Positions 44,055 through 52,007 of a stretch of DNA of 57,137 bases are shown here, in pieces (the first letter of the stretch is position 1; each line of letters opens with the position of its first letter). The DNA lies in contig CALVZL010000006.1 of the NCBI GenBank assembly GCA_944372525.1, positions 1 through 57,137 of the forward strand. Direction: 5' to 3'. Below the pieces are notes generated by a model. The model ran no database searches. It was not told the origin of the DNA and saw only the letters and a list, made by a program, of their open reading frames with translations. The DNA is from an uncultured Clostridia bacterium. GTDB lineage: Bacteria; Bacillota; Clostridia; Christensenellales; Borkfalkiaceae. Both the position numbers and the translations under genes were made by a program.

Positions 44055-45145
44055 TCTCTCTGCTCCGGCGCGGCGCCGCCTGCGCTGCCGTTATTGTTTT
44101 TTTCCTCTTGCAGCAATGTGTCCAAACGGCCGAAGAACATCTGCTCCGCTTCTTCCGAAGAAACGCGGACATTCTCCTTTCCCTTCTCAAAGATAACGCA
44201 ACAGTCCTTTCCTCCCGCAATCCCGAGATCGCACTCCTTCGCTTCGCCCGGTCCGTTGACAACGCATCCCATTACGGCAACTTTGAGCCGCTTTCGTTTT
44301 CCCCGCACGTATTCCGTCACCCGACGGGCAAGCCCGATGCAATCATAGACACATCGGCCGCAAGTCGGGCAGGAAACGACCTCCACATAATCCCGTTCCA
44401 ATCCGCATGCGCGCAGAATTTCATGCGCCGCCTCGACTTCTTCCACGGGATCGGCAGACAGGGAAACGCGGATCGTATCCCCGATTCCGCGCAGGAGCAG
44501 CGCGCCGATCCCGACACTGCTTTTGACGATCCCGCTCTTCGACGTACCCGCTTCGGTGACGCCGACGTGCAGGGGATAACCCGTCTTCTCCGCTAAAACC
44601 GAATACGCCTCCACCGTAAGCGGCACGTCGGAAGCCTTGACCGATATCACGATATTGTCAACACCCCGCTCTTCCAACATCGCAACGTTGGAAAGCGCAC
44701 TCTCCACAAGGGCTTTCGCGCTCCTGCCGTATTGCCGCAGGAAATGCGGCTCGATGCTTCCGGTATTCGCCCCCACCCGTACGGGAACGGCATGTCTTTT
44801 TACACAATCCGCAACGAGAGCGATCTCTCGTTGCCCGCCGATATTACCGGGATTGATCCGCAATTTGTCCGCGCCCGATTCTACGGCAAGCACCGCAAGC
44901 CGCGCGGAAAAATGCACGTCCGCCACGATCGGCACAGATACGCGGAAGCGAATGGCGGCAATCGCGCGCGCATCCGCCTCGTCGAGTACGGCGACCCGTA
45001 CGAGATCGCATCCCGCTTGTTCGAGTTGCAGAATTTGAGCGACGCTCTTTTCCACGTCGCTCGTTTTCACTGTCGTCATGCTCTGTACGGCAACGGTTCC
45101 GCCGCCCAATACGACGTCTCCGACCCGAACCCGTTTCTTTTCCAT
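44051..45145 (-). CDS. ispG: 4-hydroxy-3-methylbut-2-enyl diphosphate synthase
   Basis: A 364-residue IspG (GcpE) of the non-mevalonate isoprenoid pathway, reducing methylerythritol cyclodiphosphate. The TIM barrel starts RVGDVVLGGGTVAVQSMTT; the [4Fe-4S] ligands are in VVSCPTCGRCVYDC (two Cys used) and the C-terminal MGCVVNGPGEAKECDLGIAG with its Cys and Glu. It shows that this organism makes isoprenoids by the MEP route. It is followed by the PolC-like gene with a 4-base overlap. Confidence 0.96.
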   Translation of the reverse strand: MEKKRVRVGDVVLGGGTVAVQSMTTVKTSDVEKSVAQILQLEQAGCDLVRVAVLDEADARAIAAIRFRVSVPIVADVHFSARLAVLAVESGADKLRINPGNIGGQREIALVADCVKRHAVPVRVGANTGSIEPHFLRQYGRSAKALVESALSNVAMLEERGVDNIVISVKASDVPLTVEAYSVLAEKTGYPLHVGVTEAGTSKSGIVKSSVGIGALLLRGIGDTIRVSLSADPVEEVEAAHEILRACGLERDYVEVVSCPTCGRCVYDCIGLARRVTEYVRGKRKRLKVAVMGCVVNGPGEAKECDLGIAGGKDCCVIFEKGKENVRVSSEEAEQMFFGRLDTLLQEEKNNNGSAGGAAPEQRE

Positions 45146-45153
45146 TCTTTCCT

Positions 45154-45636
45154 TCAGGGGGCGCTGTGCCCGTCCTCCGAACGCTTATTCTCCATCATTT
45201 TCTGAATCTCATCCATGAAAGAAGAGATGTCTTTGAAAGACCGATACACGGAAGCATACCGCACATATGCCACTTCGTCGATCCCCTTCAACCCCTCCAT
45301 GACCATTTCTCCGATCTGTTTGGAAGAGACCTCCTGTTCCATGGAATTATAGATTCGCTTTGCGATCTCCTCCGCAAGCGCGTCGATCTGCTTGACCGGA
45401 ACAGGACGTTTTTCACACGCCTTGATGATCCCTTTTTTGATTTTATTGACATCGAAAGCCTGACGGTTTCCGTCCGATTTGATCACGAGAACGGGAGCGA
45501 CTTCGATCGTCTCATAGGTCGTAAATCGCCGTCCGCAGGAAATGCACTCCCGTCTGCGGCGGATCGCTCTGTCATCGTCCGCCGAACGGGAATCGATCAC
45601 TCTGCTTTCCGTACTGTTGCAATACAAACAACGCAT
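45154..45636 (-). CDS. nrdR: Transcriptional repressor NrdR
   Basis: A 160-residue NrdR controlling ribonucleotide reductase genes. The N-terminal zinc ribbon has C3, C6, C31 and C34 (MRCLYCNSTESRVIDSR ... RECISCGRRFTTYE). The ATP-cone follows (about 49-139, VIKSDGNRQAFDVNKIKKGI). The ATG at 45636 opens on the invariant MRCxYC. It lies 8 bases before ispG, and has its own promoter. Confidence 0.97.
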   Translation of the reverse strand: MRCLYCNSTESRVIDSRSADDDRAIRRRRECISCGRRFTTYETIEVAPVLVIKSDGNRQAFDVNKIKKGIIKACEKRPVPVKQIDALAEEIAKRIYNSMEQEVSSKQIGEMVMEGLKGIDEVAYVRYASVYRSFKDISSFMDEIQKMMENKRSEDGHSAP

Positions 45637-45701
45637 AACACTCCGCCCCGAACCGACCGAACCCCTTTGCACCGACTCCGATCCGCATTCGATTTTTTTT
45701 T

Positions 45702-45730
45702 ATTATACCACAACATTTGCCGTTTGTAAA
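45702..45730 (-). promoter_or_regulatory. Promoter of nrdR
   Basis: TTTACA (45725-45730), a 17-base spacer and TATAAT (45702-45707). Transcription should begin near 45695, leaving about 59 bases of leader. Confidence 0.8.
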
Positions 45731-45766
45731 GAGTTTTTTTCAAACATATAGAGGATGCCGCTTCGG

Positions 45767-45807
45767 AATAAAAAAAGGAGCGCATCGCAATACGCCCCTT
45801 TTTTATT
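45767..45807. terminator. Terminator after the small 65-residue gene
   Basis: An A-run and GGAGCG on the left pair with CGCCCC and a T-run on the right, with one mismatch, and the loop CATCGCAATA. It overlaps the last codons of the small gene and has T-runs on both strands. Confidence 0.7.
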
Positions 45808-46000
45808 CTGTCTCCCCTTCCGTTCCTTCCGCAACGGTGAGCAGAAATTTCTGTCCGTCTCCGAATTTCAGCTCGATGCGGTCGTCCCGGCAGTCGGTTT
45901 CCGCTACGAAACAATCGCCCAGCGCTTCCTTGATCTCGGCGAGGAATGCTTCCCGCGTCCGCCTCTCCCACATCGGGAATACTATTTTGCTGTTTTTCAT
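45803..46000 (-). CDS. Small protein of unknown function (65 residues)
   Basis: A 65-residue protein with no family I recognise: MKNSKIVFPMWERRTREAFLAE, then DCFVAETDCRDDRIELKFGD and an acidic end. It is probably a small alpha/beta domain. It is supported by a GAGAGG ribosome site 7 bases before the ATG, a -35/-10 promoter at 46061-46089 and a terminator at its 3' end. The leader also carries the hairpin GGCAG-TTTTT-CTGCC (46033-46047). It is divergent from the tandem-HTH regulator, which could therefore control it. Confidence 0.7.
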   Translation of the reverse strand: MKNSKIVFPMWERRTREAFLAEIKEALGDCFVAETDCRDDRIELKFGDGQKFLLTVAEGTEGETE

Positions 46001-46060
46001 GTGTTTTCCTCTCTTTTCATGTTTTTTTCTTTGGCAGTTTTTCTGCCTCCTTCAAGGTAT

Positions 46061-46089
46061 AGTATAGCCCATGAATCTCAATAATGCAA
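46061..46089 (-). promoter_or_regulatory. Promoter of the 65-residue protein gene
   Basis: TTGCAT (46084-46089), a 17-base spacer and TATACT (46061-46066). Confidence 0.7.
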
Positions 46090-46140
46090 GATAATTGATG
46101 AATTTCATAGGATAATTTATTGTCGAAAAAGGAGTTTTTT

Positions 46141-46584
46141 ATGGAGAATTTGTCGAATCTATCCGATCGTCTGAAAGAACTCATGTTTTACGGCGGCCAG
46201 ATCCGATCGGAGACGCTCGCCCGCAAAGTCGGTGTCTCGGGGTCCACTTTGCGCACCTACCTCAACGGCACGCGGGAGATGAGTCTTACCACGGCGATCC
46301 GTCTTGCGGATTGCTTCTGCTGTTCGCTCGACTATCTTGCGGGACGCACCGAGCGTTATGAGGAGATCCGCCCGACAAAGACACCCGATTTCTATCCGCG
46401 GCTGCGAACCGTAATGGCGGAACGCGGCGTCTCACGCTATCGCATCGCACGGGATACGACGATCAAGGATTCCTATTTTACGAGGTGGAAGAACGGACAA
46501 TCTCCCCGATTTCCCTCCGTGATCCTTCTCGCCGATTATCTCGATGTGACGCTCGACTATCTCACAGGCCGCACCGATTTTTGA
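46141..46584 (+). CDS. Regulator with two XRE-type helix-turn-helix domains
   Basis: A 147-residue DNA-binding protein made of two Cro/CI-type HTH domains in tandem: about 5-68 (ETLARKVGVSGSTLRTYLNG) and about 82-147 (YRIARDTTIKDSYFTRWKNG). Both end in the same phrase, CSLDYLAGRTERY and VTLDYLTGRTDF, so one domain looks like a duplication of the other. No ligand domain is present. AAGGAG precedes the ATG at 46141. It is divergent from the 65-residue gene and followed by a flavin-reductase-like gene with its own promoter. Confidence 0.88.
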   Translation: MENLSNLSDRLKELMFYGGQIRSETLARKVGVSGSTLRTYLNGTREMSLTTAIRLADCFCCSLDYLAGRTERYEEIRPTKTPDFYPRLRTVMAERGVSRYRIARDTTIKDSYFTRWKNGQSPRFPSVILLADYLDVTLDYLTGRTDF

Positions 46585-46591
46585 AAAGGGC

Positions 46592-46620
46592 TTGATAGCT
46601 TTCCCAAAAACGCCTACAAT
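46592..46620 (+). promoter_or_regulatory. Promoter of the split-barrel flavoprotein gene
   Basis: TTGATA (46592-46597), a 17-base spacer and TACAAT (46615-46620), just after the HTH gene. Confidence 0.8.
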
Positions 46621-46652
46621 GAGAAAAAAACAGAATCAATAAGGAGCCTTTT

Positions 46653-47561
46653 ATGACACGTTTGCAGGAACTTCGGATCGTAGACAATTTCTATCAGACG
46701 TCCTCTTTTTTCCCTATGCCGACCATTCTCGTCGGAACGCTGTCGGAAAACGGGAAGACCAATCTCGGCGCATATTCGCTCTGTTTTCCCTATTATATTG
46801 CGGGAAAAGAATATTATGCCATGATTCTCGAATGCAGAAACAGCTCGAATACGGCACAGAACATTTTGCGGTCGAAAAAAGTTTCCCTGAATTTTATTCC
46901 GGATAAACGGGCATATTTTCGCGAAGCCGTGCGATTGGGTTTCCCTGGAGAAACAACCGACGAAAAAATGAAGGACTGTCTGTTCACCCTCGAAAAAGGA
47001 TTGGCGGAAGGCGAACGTCCGCTCATCGTCGAGGAATCCTTTCAGGTATTTGAATGCACCTGGGACGATTCGCTCGAGGATGCCTTCCTTGACCGTGCGG
47101 GCTGTCTTGAAGGATATGATCCTCCCTATCGCAGTTTCAACGGAATCACAAGCAAATTCGGCGCACATTTCATCTTGAAAATCGACAAGATCCTGATGCG
47201 GAAATGCGACAGGGAAAGCATTCTTCACGGCGCAACCGAAAAAAACTTTCCTCCCGTTCCCGTTGACTACGGCTACCGCGACAGTATGTACTTCTGGTAT
47301 TCCCCTTTCAGAAGGCCCAAAAAAGAAAAAATTCAAGCCAAGGAAGGTGATCTGCAATCCGTAAAATATGCAGCTGCCCGCATCGATCCCGCCGTCCGTT
47401 TTACCGATGAAGCCTGTGCAAAACTGACAAAAATTCCGCGTATCTTCCTCAAAGCGGCGCTCACGCAAATGGTGGAGATCGCCAAAGAAGAAAATATCTC
47501 CGTCATCGACGAACAAGCGCTCGCGCTCATCAACGATAAACGAAGAAAAGAAAAGAAGTAA
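46653..47561 (+). CDS. Flavin reductase-like split-barrel protein with C-terminal PCP_red-like domain
   Basis: A 302-residue protein. About 10-235 is an FMN-binding split barrel of the flavin reductase type (FFPMPTILVGTLSENGKTNLGAY, then CRNSSNTAQNILRSKKVSLNF), which would bind FMN and act as an oxidoreductase. About 252-300 (CAKLTKIPRIFLKAALTQMV, then NISVIDEQALALIN) resembles the small PCP_red domain found at the ends of some reductases. AAGGAG precedes the ATG. It has its own promoter and precedes a candidate small RNA. The substrate is unknown. Confidence 0.8.
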   Translation: MTRLQELRIVDNFYQTSSFFPMPTILVGTLSENGKTNLGAYSLCFPYYIAGKEYYAMILECRNSSNTAQNILRSKKVSLNFIPDKRAYFREAVRLGFPGETTDEKMKDCLFTLEKGLAEGERPLIVEESFQVFECTWDDSLEDAFLDRAGCLEGYDPPYRSFNGITSKFGAHFILKIDKILMRKCDRESILHGATEKNFPPVPVDYGYRDSMYFWYSPFRRPKKEKIQAKEGDLQSVKYAAARIDPAVRFTDEACAKLTKIPRIFLKAALTQMVEIAKEENISVIDEQALALINDKRRKEKK

Positions 47562-47639
47562 GGTTCCGGGAAAATTCCCGCTATTTTGTGGAAATTTTTT
47601 TTAAAAATTACAAAATATGCTTTTTTAGCCTTTTTTTAG

Positions 47640-47668
47640 TTGTAAAATTCCGCAGATCGTGCTATAAT
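47640..47668 (+). promoter_or_regulatory. Promoter of the candidate small RNA
   Basis: TTGTAA (47640-47645), a 17-base spacer and TATAAT (47663-47668), with no open frame downstream before a strong terminator. Confidence 0.75.
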
Positions 47669-47674
47669 AAAACT

Positions 47675-47800
47675 GCGAGGGTCGGAAAGATTCCCGGCCG
47701 TCTCCGCGCGAATCATTCGGAACTCCGAATGTTTCTTGTAGATTCTTAATTTTCTCCTTTTTATGAAAGGTCCCGCGCGGAACTGCGCGGGACCTTTTCC
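47675..47800 (+). ncRNA. Candidate small RNA with three hairpins
   Basis: Promoter and terminator define a transcript of about 125 bases in a 346-base gap. Hairpin 1 is GGTCGGAA-AGA-TTCC(c)GGCC near 47680-47699. Hairpin 2 is CATTCGG-AACT-CCGAATG (47714-47731). Hairpin 3 is the terminator AAAGGTCCCGCGC / GCGCGGGACCTTT (47766-47797), with a GGAACT loop. A single-stranded U-rich stretch between hairpins 2 and 3 has UUCUCCUUUUU, complementary to Shine-Dalgarno sequences, as expected of a base-pairing regulator. I cannot match it to a known family. Confidence 0.6.
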
Positions 47801-47908
47801 CTGCCTCCTGCTTTTGTCTGCACCCTGCCGTCTGCCCTTTCCGTGCAAAACAGCCTTGCCGCATACGCTTCCGATCGGAAGCCCGCGGCGAAAAAACGGC
47901 GTACCCGC

Positions 47909-48940
47909 CTAATCCTTTCTCTCTTTCTGCAATTCTTCGCTTATCGTCGCGGCGGAAACTGAACTGCCTTGCGGCAGTTCGTCCAAATCGTCTTTTGCCT
48001 CCGCTTCCTTCGGAAGGCGGATTCCCTCCGAGGTAAATCCCCTTCCGCGCACTTCGGAGATAACGCTCACCATGAGAAACGCCTCAGGATCGATGCTCTG
48101 CACCGCATTTTTCAACTTGACCAGCTCACGCGTGGAGACCACGGTAAGCAGCACGCAACATTTTTCTTTGAGGTATCCCGTCTCTCCGTACAGCATGGTC
48201 ACGCCGCGGTTGAGTTCGTCCAAAATCAAATGGCGCAGCTCCCGCAAATGACGGCTGACAATCTTGACCTGCATCCGTTTTTTTCCGATAACGGAAACCC
48301 GATCAATGACCACGGCTGCAAGCAACGTAATGATCACAGCATAGAGAATGATCTCAATCTCATTCACAAACGCCTGCATGAGCACAATGGACATGTCCAG
48401 GCACCAAAGACTCACCGAAATGGGAATCCCGAAGTATTTGTTGAAGATGAGGGGCGGGATATCCGTTCCGCCCGTACTCGCACCGACCCGTACGACGATC
48501 CCGAGCCCGAACCCGAACAACAGCGCGCCGCAAAGAGCGGCAAGCAGCAGATTGTCGTGCGCGATCGGCGCGCCGTTCCTCTGAACAAAATAATTATTCA
48601 GCGCGGTGAACAAGCTCATGAAAGAAGGATACAGCAACGTTCCCGCAAGCGTCGCCACCGCAAATCTTTTTCCCAAAAGAATGGCGCCGATCAAAAACAG
48701 GATGATATTTGCAATATAGACAACAATTGAAACGGCAAACTCGTTGGACCAGAATTTCCGAAAAAAAATGCCGAGCCCCGTCGTTCCGCCGAGCGTCAGT
48801 CCGTTCGGAATAATGAAAAAAGCCGTTGCCGCGGCTGCCAGCGCATTGCCCGCGAGCACCATAAGCCCCGTTCTCAGAAAATGCTTGACTTGCCGTCCGG
48901 TCGGTTTGGCAAAATGACGTCCCTCTTTCGTATTTTTCAT
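47909..48940 (-). CDS. YitT family membrane protein
   Basis: A 343-residue YitT-family protein: five or six TM helices (about 20-215, with VRVGASTGGTDIPPLIFNKY as the family motif) and a C-terminal cytoplasmic DUF2179 domain (about 245-310, LRELRHLILDELNRGVTMLYGETGYLKEK, cited in part). Transport function is presumed, but the substrate is unknown. GGAGG lies 5 bases before ATG 48940; longer frames to 49036 lack support. The acidic/Ser-rich tail of about 35 residues is variable. Confidence 0.9.
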   Translation of the reverse strand: MKNTKEGRHFAKPTGRQVKHFLRTGLMVLAGNALAAAATAFFIIPNGLTLGGTTGLGIFFRKFWSNEFAVSIVVYIANIILFLIGAILLGKRFAVATLAGTLLYPSFMSLFTALNNYFVQRNGAPIAHDNLLLAALCGALLFGFGLGIVVRVGASTGGTDIPPLIFNKYFGIPISVSLWCLDMSIVLMQAFVNEIEIILYAVIITLLAAVVIDRVSVIGKKRMQVKIVSRHLRELRHLILDELNRGVTMLYGETGYLKEKCCVLLTVVSTRELVKLKNAVQSIDPEAFLMVSVISEVRGRGFTSEGIRLPKEAEAKDDLDELPQGSSVSAATISEELQKERKD

Positions 48941-49071
48941 CGTCCTCCGGTCCCCCGCCGATCTATGCTCTTCAATGCAATGCATTATAACGCATTCCCG
49001 TTTCCCTTGCAAGCATTTTTGAGGTTTTCCCGACAATAAACAAGAATCCGCATGTATTTCCGAAAGACAGA

Positions 49072-49099
49072 GCGGAGCGCAGTCCTTCCTGCGCTCCGC
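49072..49099 (-). terminator. Terminator after copA
   Basis: GCGGAGCGCAG (49072-49082) pairs perfectly with CTGCGCTCCGC (49089-49099) around a 6-base loop, just past the copA stop. The minus strand continues TCTGTCTTT, a weak T-run. Confidence 0.7.
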
Positions 49100-49106
49100 C
49101 CTGATT

Positions 49107-49316
49107 TTACACGATTTTTTTCACCTCATACCCCGCTTTTCTGACTGCCTCCGCAAGCGTCTCCTCTGAAACTTCGGAAGAAAGTCGGACTTCGGCACGC
49201 TTTTTCTTTAAGTTCACCTCTACCGAGCACACTCCCTCCACGCCAGCAAGCGCTTCCCGTACGTGCCGAACGCAGTTTTGGCACATCATTCCTTCCACCG
49301 TCAATGTCTTATTCAT
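49107..49316 (-). CDS. Possible internal start: free CopZ-like copper chaperone
   Basis: Within copA and in frame, AAGGAG (49325-49330) is followed after 8 bases by ATG (49316), opening MNKTLTVEGMMCQNCVRHV. The 69-residue product would be a complete CopZ-type copper chaperone (beta-alpha-beta-beta-alpha-beta) with Cu ligands in MMCQNC. An in-frame fusion and a free chaperone could thus come from one gene. The ribosome site is clear; whether it is used is inference. Confidence 0.5.
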   Translation of the reverse strand: MNKTLTVEGMMCQNCVRHVREALAGVEGVCSVEVNLKKKRAEVRLSSEVSEETLAEAVRKAGYEVKKIV

Positions 49317-51527
49317 ATCGTTGTCTCCTTGTCCGAGTTTTTTGTCCTTGCGGAACCGCGTCAAACGCAGGGCGTTGGTCACGACAAAGAGCGAAGATAA
49401 GCTCATCGCCGCTGCCGCGATCATGGGATCGAGTGTGACGCCTGTCCAGGCAAACACGCCCGCTGCGAGCGGAATTCCGATGCAATTATAAAAAAATGCC
49501 CAAAATAAATTCTGCCGAATGATGCGCATCGTCCGCTCTGACAGAGCGAAGGCTTTGGCTGCGGCGGAAAGGGTCCCGTTCACCAGCACGATGTCCGCAC
49601 TCTCGATGGCGACGTCCGTCCCGTTCCCCATCGCAATCCCGACGTCCGCTTCCTTGAGTGCCGGAGAATCGTTGATCCCGTCCCCGATCATCGCGACCAG
49701 TCGTCTGCTCCTCTTCGGAAGCGCCTTGTTTTCCTTTTTTCGCGCGCTGACCGCCCGAAGTTTGTCCTCCGGCAAAACCTGCGCATAGACCCTGTCCGCC
49801 CCGATCCCCGCTTCTGCGGCGATCGACCGCGCACACGCCACGTTATCGCCCGTAAGCATATAAACTTCTGCCCCCATCTTTTCAAACGCCGCAACCGCCT
49901 CTTTGCTGTCCGCTTTCAGCGGATCTGCCAAGGCAAAGAGCGCCAATACCTTTTTCTCGTCTGCAAGAAAGAGCACCGTCTTTCCCTCCGCGGAAAGCTC
50001 CGAAAAGCGCTCCCGCTCCTGCTCAAAAGAAATTTTTTTATCGTTCAGAAGGCGATCGTTGCCGAGAAAATACACACATCCCCCGATTTCGCCTTTCGCA
50101 CCCAATCCCGTAAGGTACTCCACATGTTCCGCAAAAAAACCTCCCGCGCCGCAGAAATCCGTGATACACTGCGCCAGCGGATGACTGAGCTTACACTCCA
50201 GCGCATAGGCGAGCGCTTTTGCCCGCGGTACGTCTTCCGCTTCAAAGTACACGACCCGAGGCGTCCCTTCCGTGAGCGTCGCCGTCTTGTCCAGCAATAC
50301 CGTTCCGATCTCCGCAGCACGTTGCAATGCCTCCGCATTCTTATAGAGCACTCCCATCGCCGCCCCCCTGCCCGTCGCCGCCATGACCGCCACAGGCGTC
50401 GCAAGTCCGAGCGCACAGGGACAGGAGATGACGAGCACGCTCACGCCGAAATTGATCGCTTTCGAAAAATCGTGCGACACGATCAACCATACTGCAAACG
50501 TAAGAAGCGCAAGCCCCGCCACGACGGGAACAAAGACCGCCGCGACCCGGTCCGCCAGCTTCTGAATGGGCGCTTTGGAGGCCCCAGCTTCCTTTACCAT
50601 GCGAATGATCCCCGCCAGCAACGTATCTTCCCCGACTTGTTCCGCGCGAATCCTGAGATATCCGCTTTTTACAAGCGACGCGCTCATAACGCGGCTGCCC
50701 GCCTCCAATTCAACGGGAAGACTTTCCCCTGTGATTGCCGCCTGGTCAACAAAGGCATGTCCTTCAAGGACCACTCCGTCCGCTGCGATCGATTCTCCCT
50801 GCCGCGCAAGCAAAATCTCCCCCGGCCGAACTTCGGAAAGCGGAATCTGCACCCAAACCCCGTCCCGCTCCGCCGTCACATGATCGGGCGCCAGAGAGAG
50901 CAGCTTCTCCACTTCTCTGCCCGTCCTCGCCTTGCTGCGGTCTTCCAGCCATTTCCCGAGTGTCACCAAAGTGACGATCATCGCCGCCGAATCAAAAAAC
51001 ATTGCCTTCCCGGGAGATACGACCGTGACCACAACACTGTACAGAAAGGACGCCGACGCGCCCAACGTCACAAGCGTATCCATATTCGGCACCCCTTTGA
51101 CCGCCGCACGCACGCCGCTCGTAAAAAAAGCATGGTTGACAAGGAGAATTGCCAGCGTCAATCCGATCTGAATCCCGTAATTCAGCCAGCCGTGCGGCAC
51201 GGGCAGTCCTACCATGTGCCCCATGGCAAGATACATTTCCGGAAGAAGCAGAAAAAGGGAACTCAAGAAACGCCGAAAGAGCCCTCCTTCTTTTCCGCGC
51301 TTGACTGCGGGCGCCCCACCGTAATCATACGCCCCGTATCCGAGCGAAAACACCGTTTCCTTGATCTTCTCTTCCGTCAGAACGGAAGGATCGTATGCGA
51401 CCTCCAGACACTCTCCCATAAGAGAGACGCTGCAAGCGCTCACTCCGTCGAGTTTTTTCACCGTCCGTTCGATGCCGGAAGCGCACGCCGCGCAGGTCAT
51501 CCCCGTCACGGAAAATTTCTTTTCCAT
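49107..51527 (-). CDS. copA: Copper-exporting P-type ATPase with C-terminal CopZ-like domain
   Basis: An 806-residue P1B ATPase exporting Cu(I). N-terminal HMA domain with GMTCAACASG; eight TM helices with the Cu motif SCPCALGLATP; actuator ITGESLPVE; nucleotide domain with LSHPLAQ; hinge MIGDGINDSPAL. The phosphorylation motif, normally DKTGT, reads DKTAT (Asp413, Ala416). A second HMA domain (738-806, GMMCQNC) is fused at the C-terminus, beginning with Met and preceded by AAGGAG, so it may also be made alone. The operon partner csoR lies upstream, which supports copper as substrate. Confidence 0.94.
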   Translation of the reverse strand: MEKKFSVTGMTCAACASGIERTVKKLDGVSACSVSLMGECLEVAYDPSVLTEEKIKETVFSLGYGAYDYGGAPAVKRGKEGGLFRRFLSSLFLLLPEMYLAMGHMVGLPVPHGWLNYGIQIGLTLAILLVNHAFFTSGVRAAVKGVPNMDTLVTLGASASFLYSVVVTVVSPGKAMFFDSAAMIVTLVTLGKWLEDRSKARTGREVEKLLSLAPDHVTAERDGVWVQIPLSEVRPGEILLARQGESIAADGVVLEGHAFVDQAAITGESLPVELEAGSRVMSASLVKSGYLRIRAEQVGEDTLLAGIIRMVKEAGASKAPIQKLADRVAAVFVPVVAGLALLTFAVWLIVSHDFSKAINFGVSVLVISCPCALGLATPVAVMAATGRGAAMGVLYKNAEALQRAAEIGTVLLDKTATLTEGTPRVVYFEAEDVPRAKALAYALECKLSHPLAQCITDFCGAGGFFAEHVEYLTGLGAKGEIGGCVYFLGNDRLLNDKKISFEQERERFSELSAEGKTVLFLADEKKVLALFALADPLKADSKEAVAAFEKMGAEVYMLTGDNVACARSIAAEAGIGADRVYAQVLPEDKLRAVSARKKENKALPKRSRRLVAMIGDGINDSPALKEADVGIAMGNGTDVAIESADIVLVNGTLSAAAKAFALSERTMRIIRQNLFWAFFYNCIGIPLAAGVFAWTGVTLDPMIAAAAMSLSSLFVVTNALRLTRFRKDKKLGQGDNDMNKTLTVEGMMCQNCVRHVREALAGVEGVCSVEVNLKKKRAEVRLSSEVSEETLAEAVRKAGYEVKKIV

Positions 51528-51581
51528 CTCTTCCTCCCATCCGCCGCAGTCCTCCGCCGCGCGGTACCGCCTGCCATGAAC

Positions 51582-51884
51582 TCAATTCAGCCGCTTGACC
51601 AGTTCCACCGTCTCTCGCACGATATCTTTGTCTCCTGCGCGAATTTTCTCGCTCACGCAGCTCTCGAGATGCTCTTCAAAGATCTGATAGCCGAGCGAGC
51701 GCACGGCGCTCTCAATCGAAGAGATCTGTTCGAGCACGGCGCCGCAATAACGATTTTCCTCAATCATTTTTTTCACGCCGCACAACTGCCCCGAAATCCG
51801 ATTGATCCGGCTGACCAACTTTTTGATCTCTTCCTCGCGGCGAGGCGTTCGCTTGTATTGTTCGCAGCAATCGCACAGTTCCAT
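51582..51884 (-). CDS. csoR: CsoR-family copper-sensing repressor
   Basis: A 100-residue all-helical CsoR. The Cu(I) ligands are C47 (ENRYCGAVLEQ), H72 (FEEHLESC) and C76, matching the Cys-His-Cys triad of Bacillus CsoR, with Glu also conserved. The N-terminus has an extra CDCC motif. It releases its operator upon Cu(I) binding and derepresses csoR-copA. GGAGG precedes the ATG. Confidence 0.95.
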   Translation of the reverse strand: MELCDCCEQYKRTPRREEEIKKLVSRINRISGQLCGVKKMIEENRYCGAVLEQISSIESAVRSLGYQIFEEHLESCVSEKIRAGDKDIVRETVELVKRLN

Positions 51885-51918
51885 ATCCCGACCTCCGTCT
51901 CTTTGCAGGAATGGCTAT

Positions 51919-51948
51919 ATTATATACCCCCTCCCCCTATTTTGTCAA
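51919..51948 (-). promoter_or_regulatory. csoR-copA promoter with G-tract operator
   Basis: TTGACA (51943-51948) and TATAAT (51919-51924) with an 18-base spacer filled by ATAGGGGGAGGGGGTAT on the minus strand. G-tracts flanked by AT bases are typical CsoR operators, and this position would block polymerase. The operator role is inference from family knowledge. Confidence 0.75.
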
Positions 51949-51961
51949 GTTTTTTCGTGAA

Positions 51962-51987
51962 AAAATACCGCCCGCGGGCGGTATTTT
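51962..51987 (-). terminator. Terminator after the flavin reductase-rubredoxin gene
   Basis: AAAATACCGCCCG and CGGGCGGTATTTT form a perfect, loop-less palindrome followed on the minus strand by TTTTTT. It separates this gene from the csoR-copA promoter. Confidence 0.85.
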
Positions 51988-52007
51988 CGGTTCCTGTCTC
52001 TTTCTTT

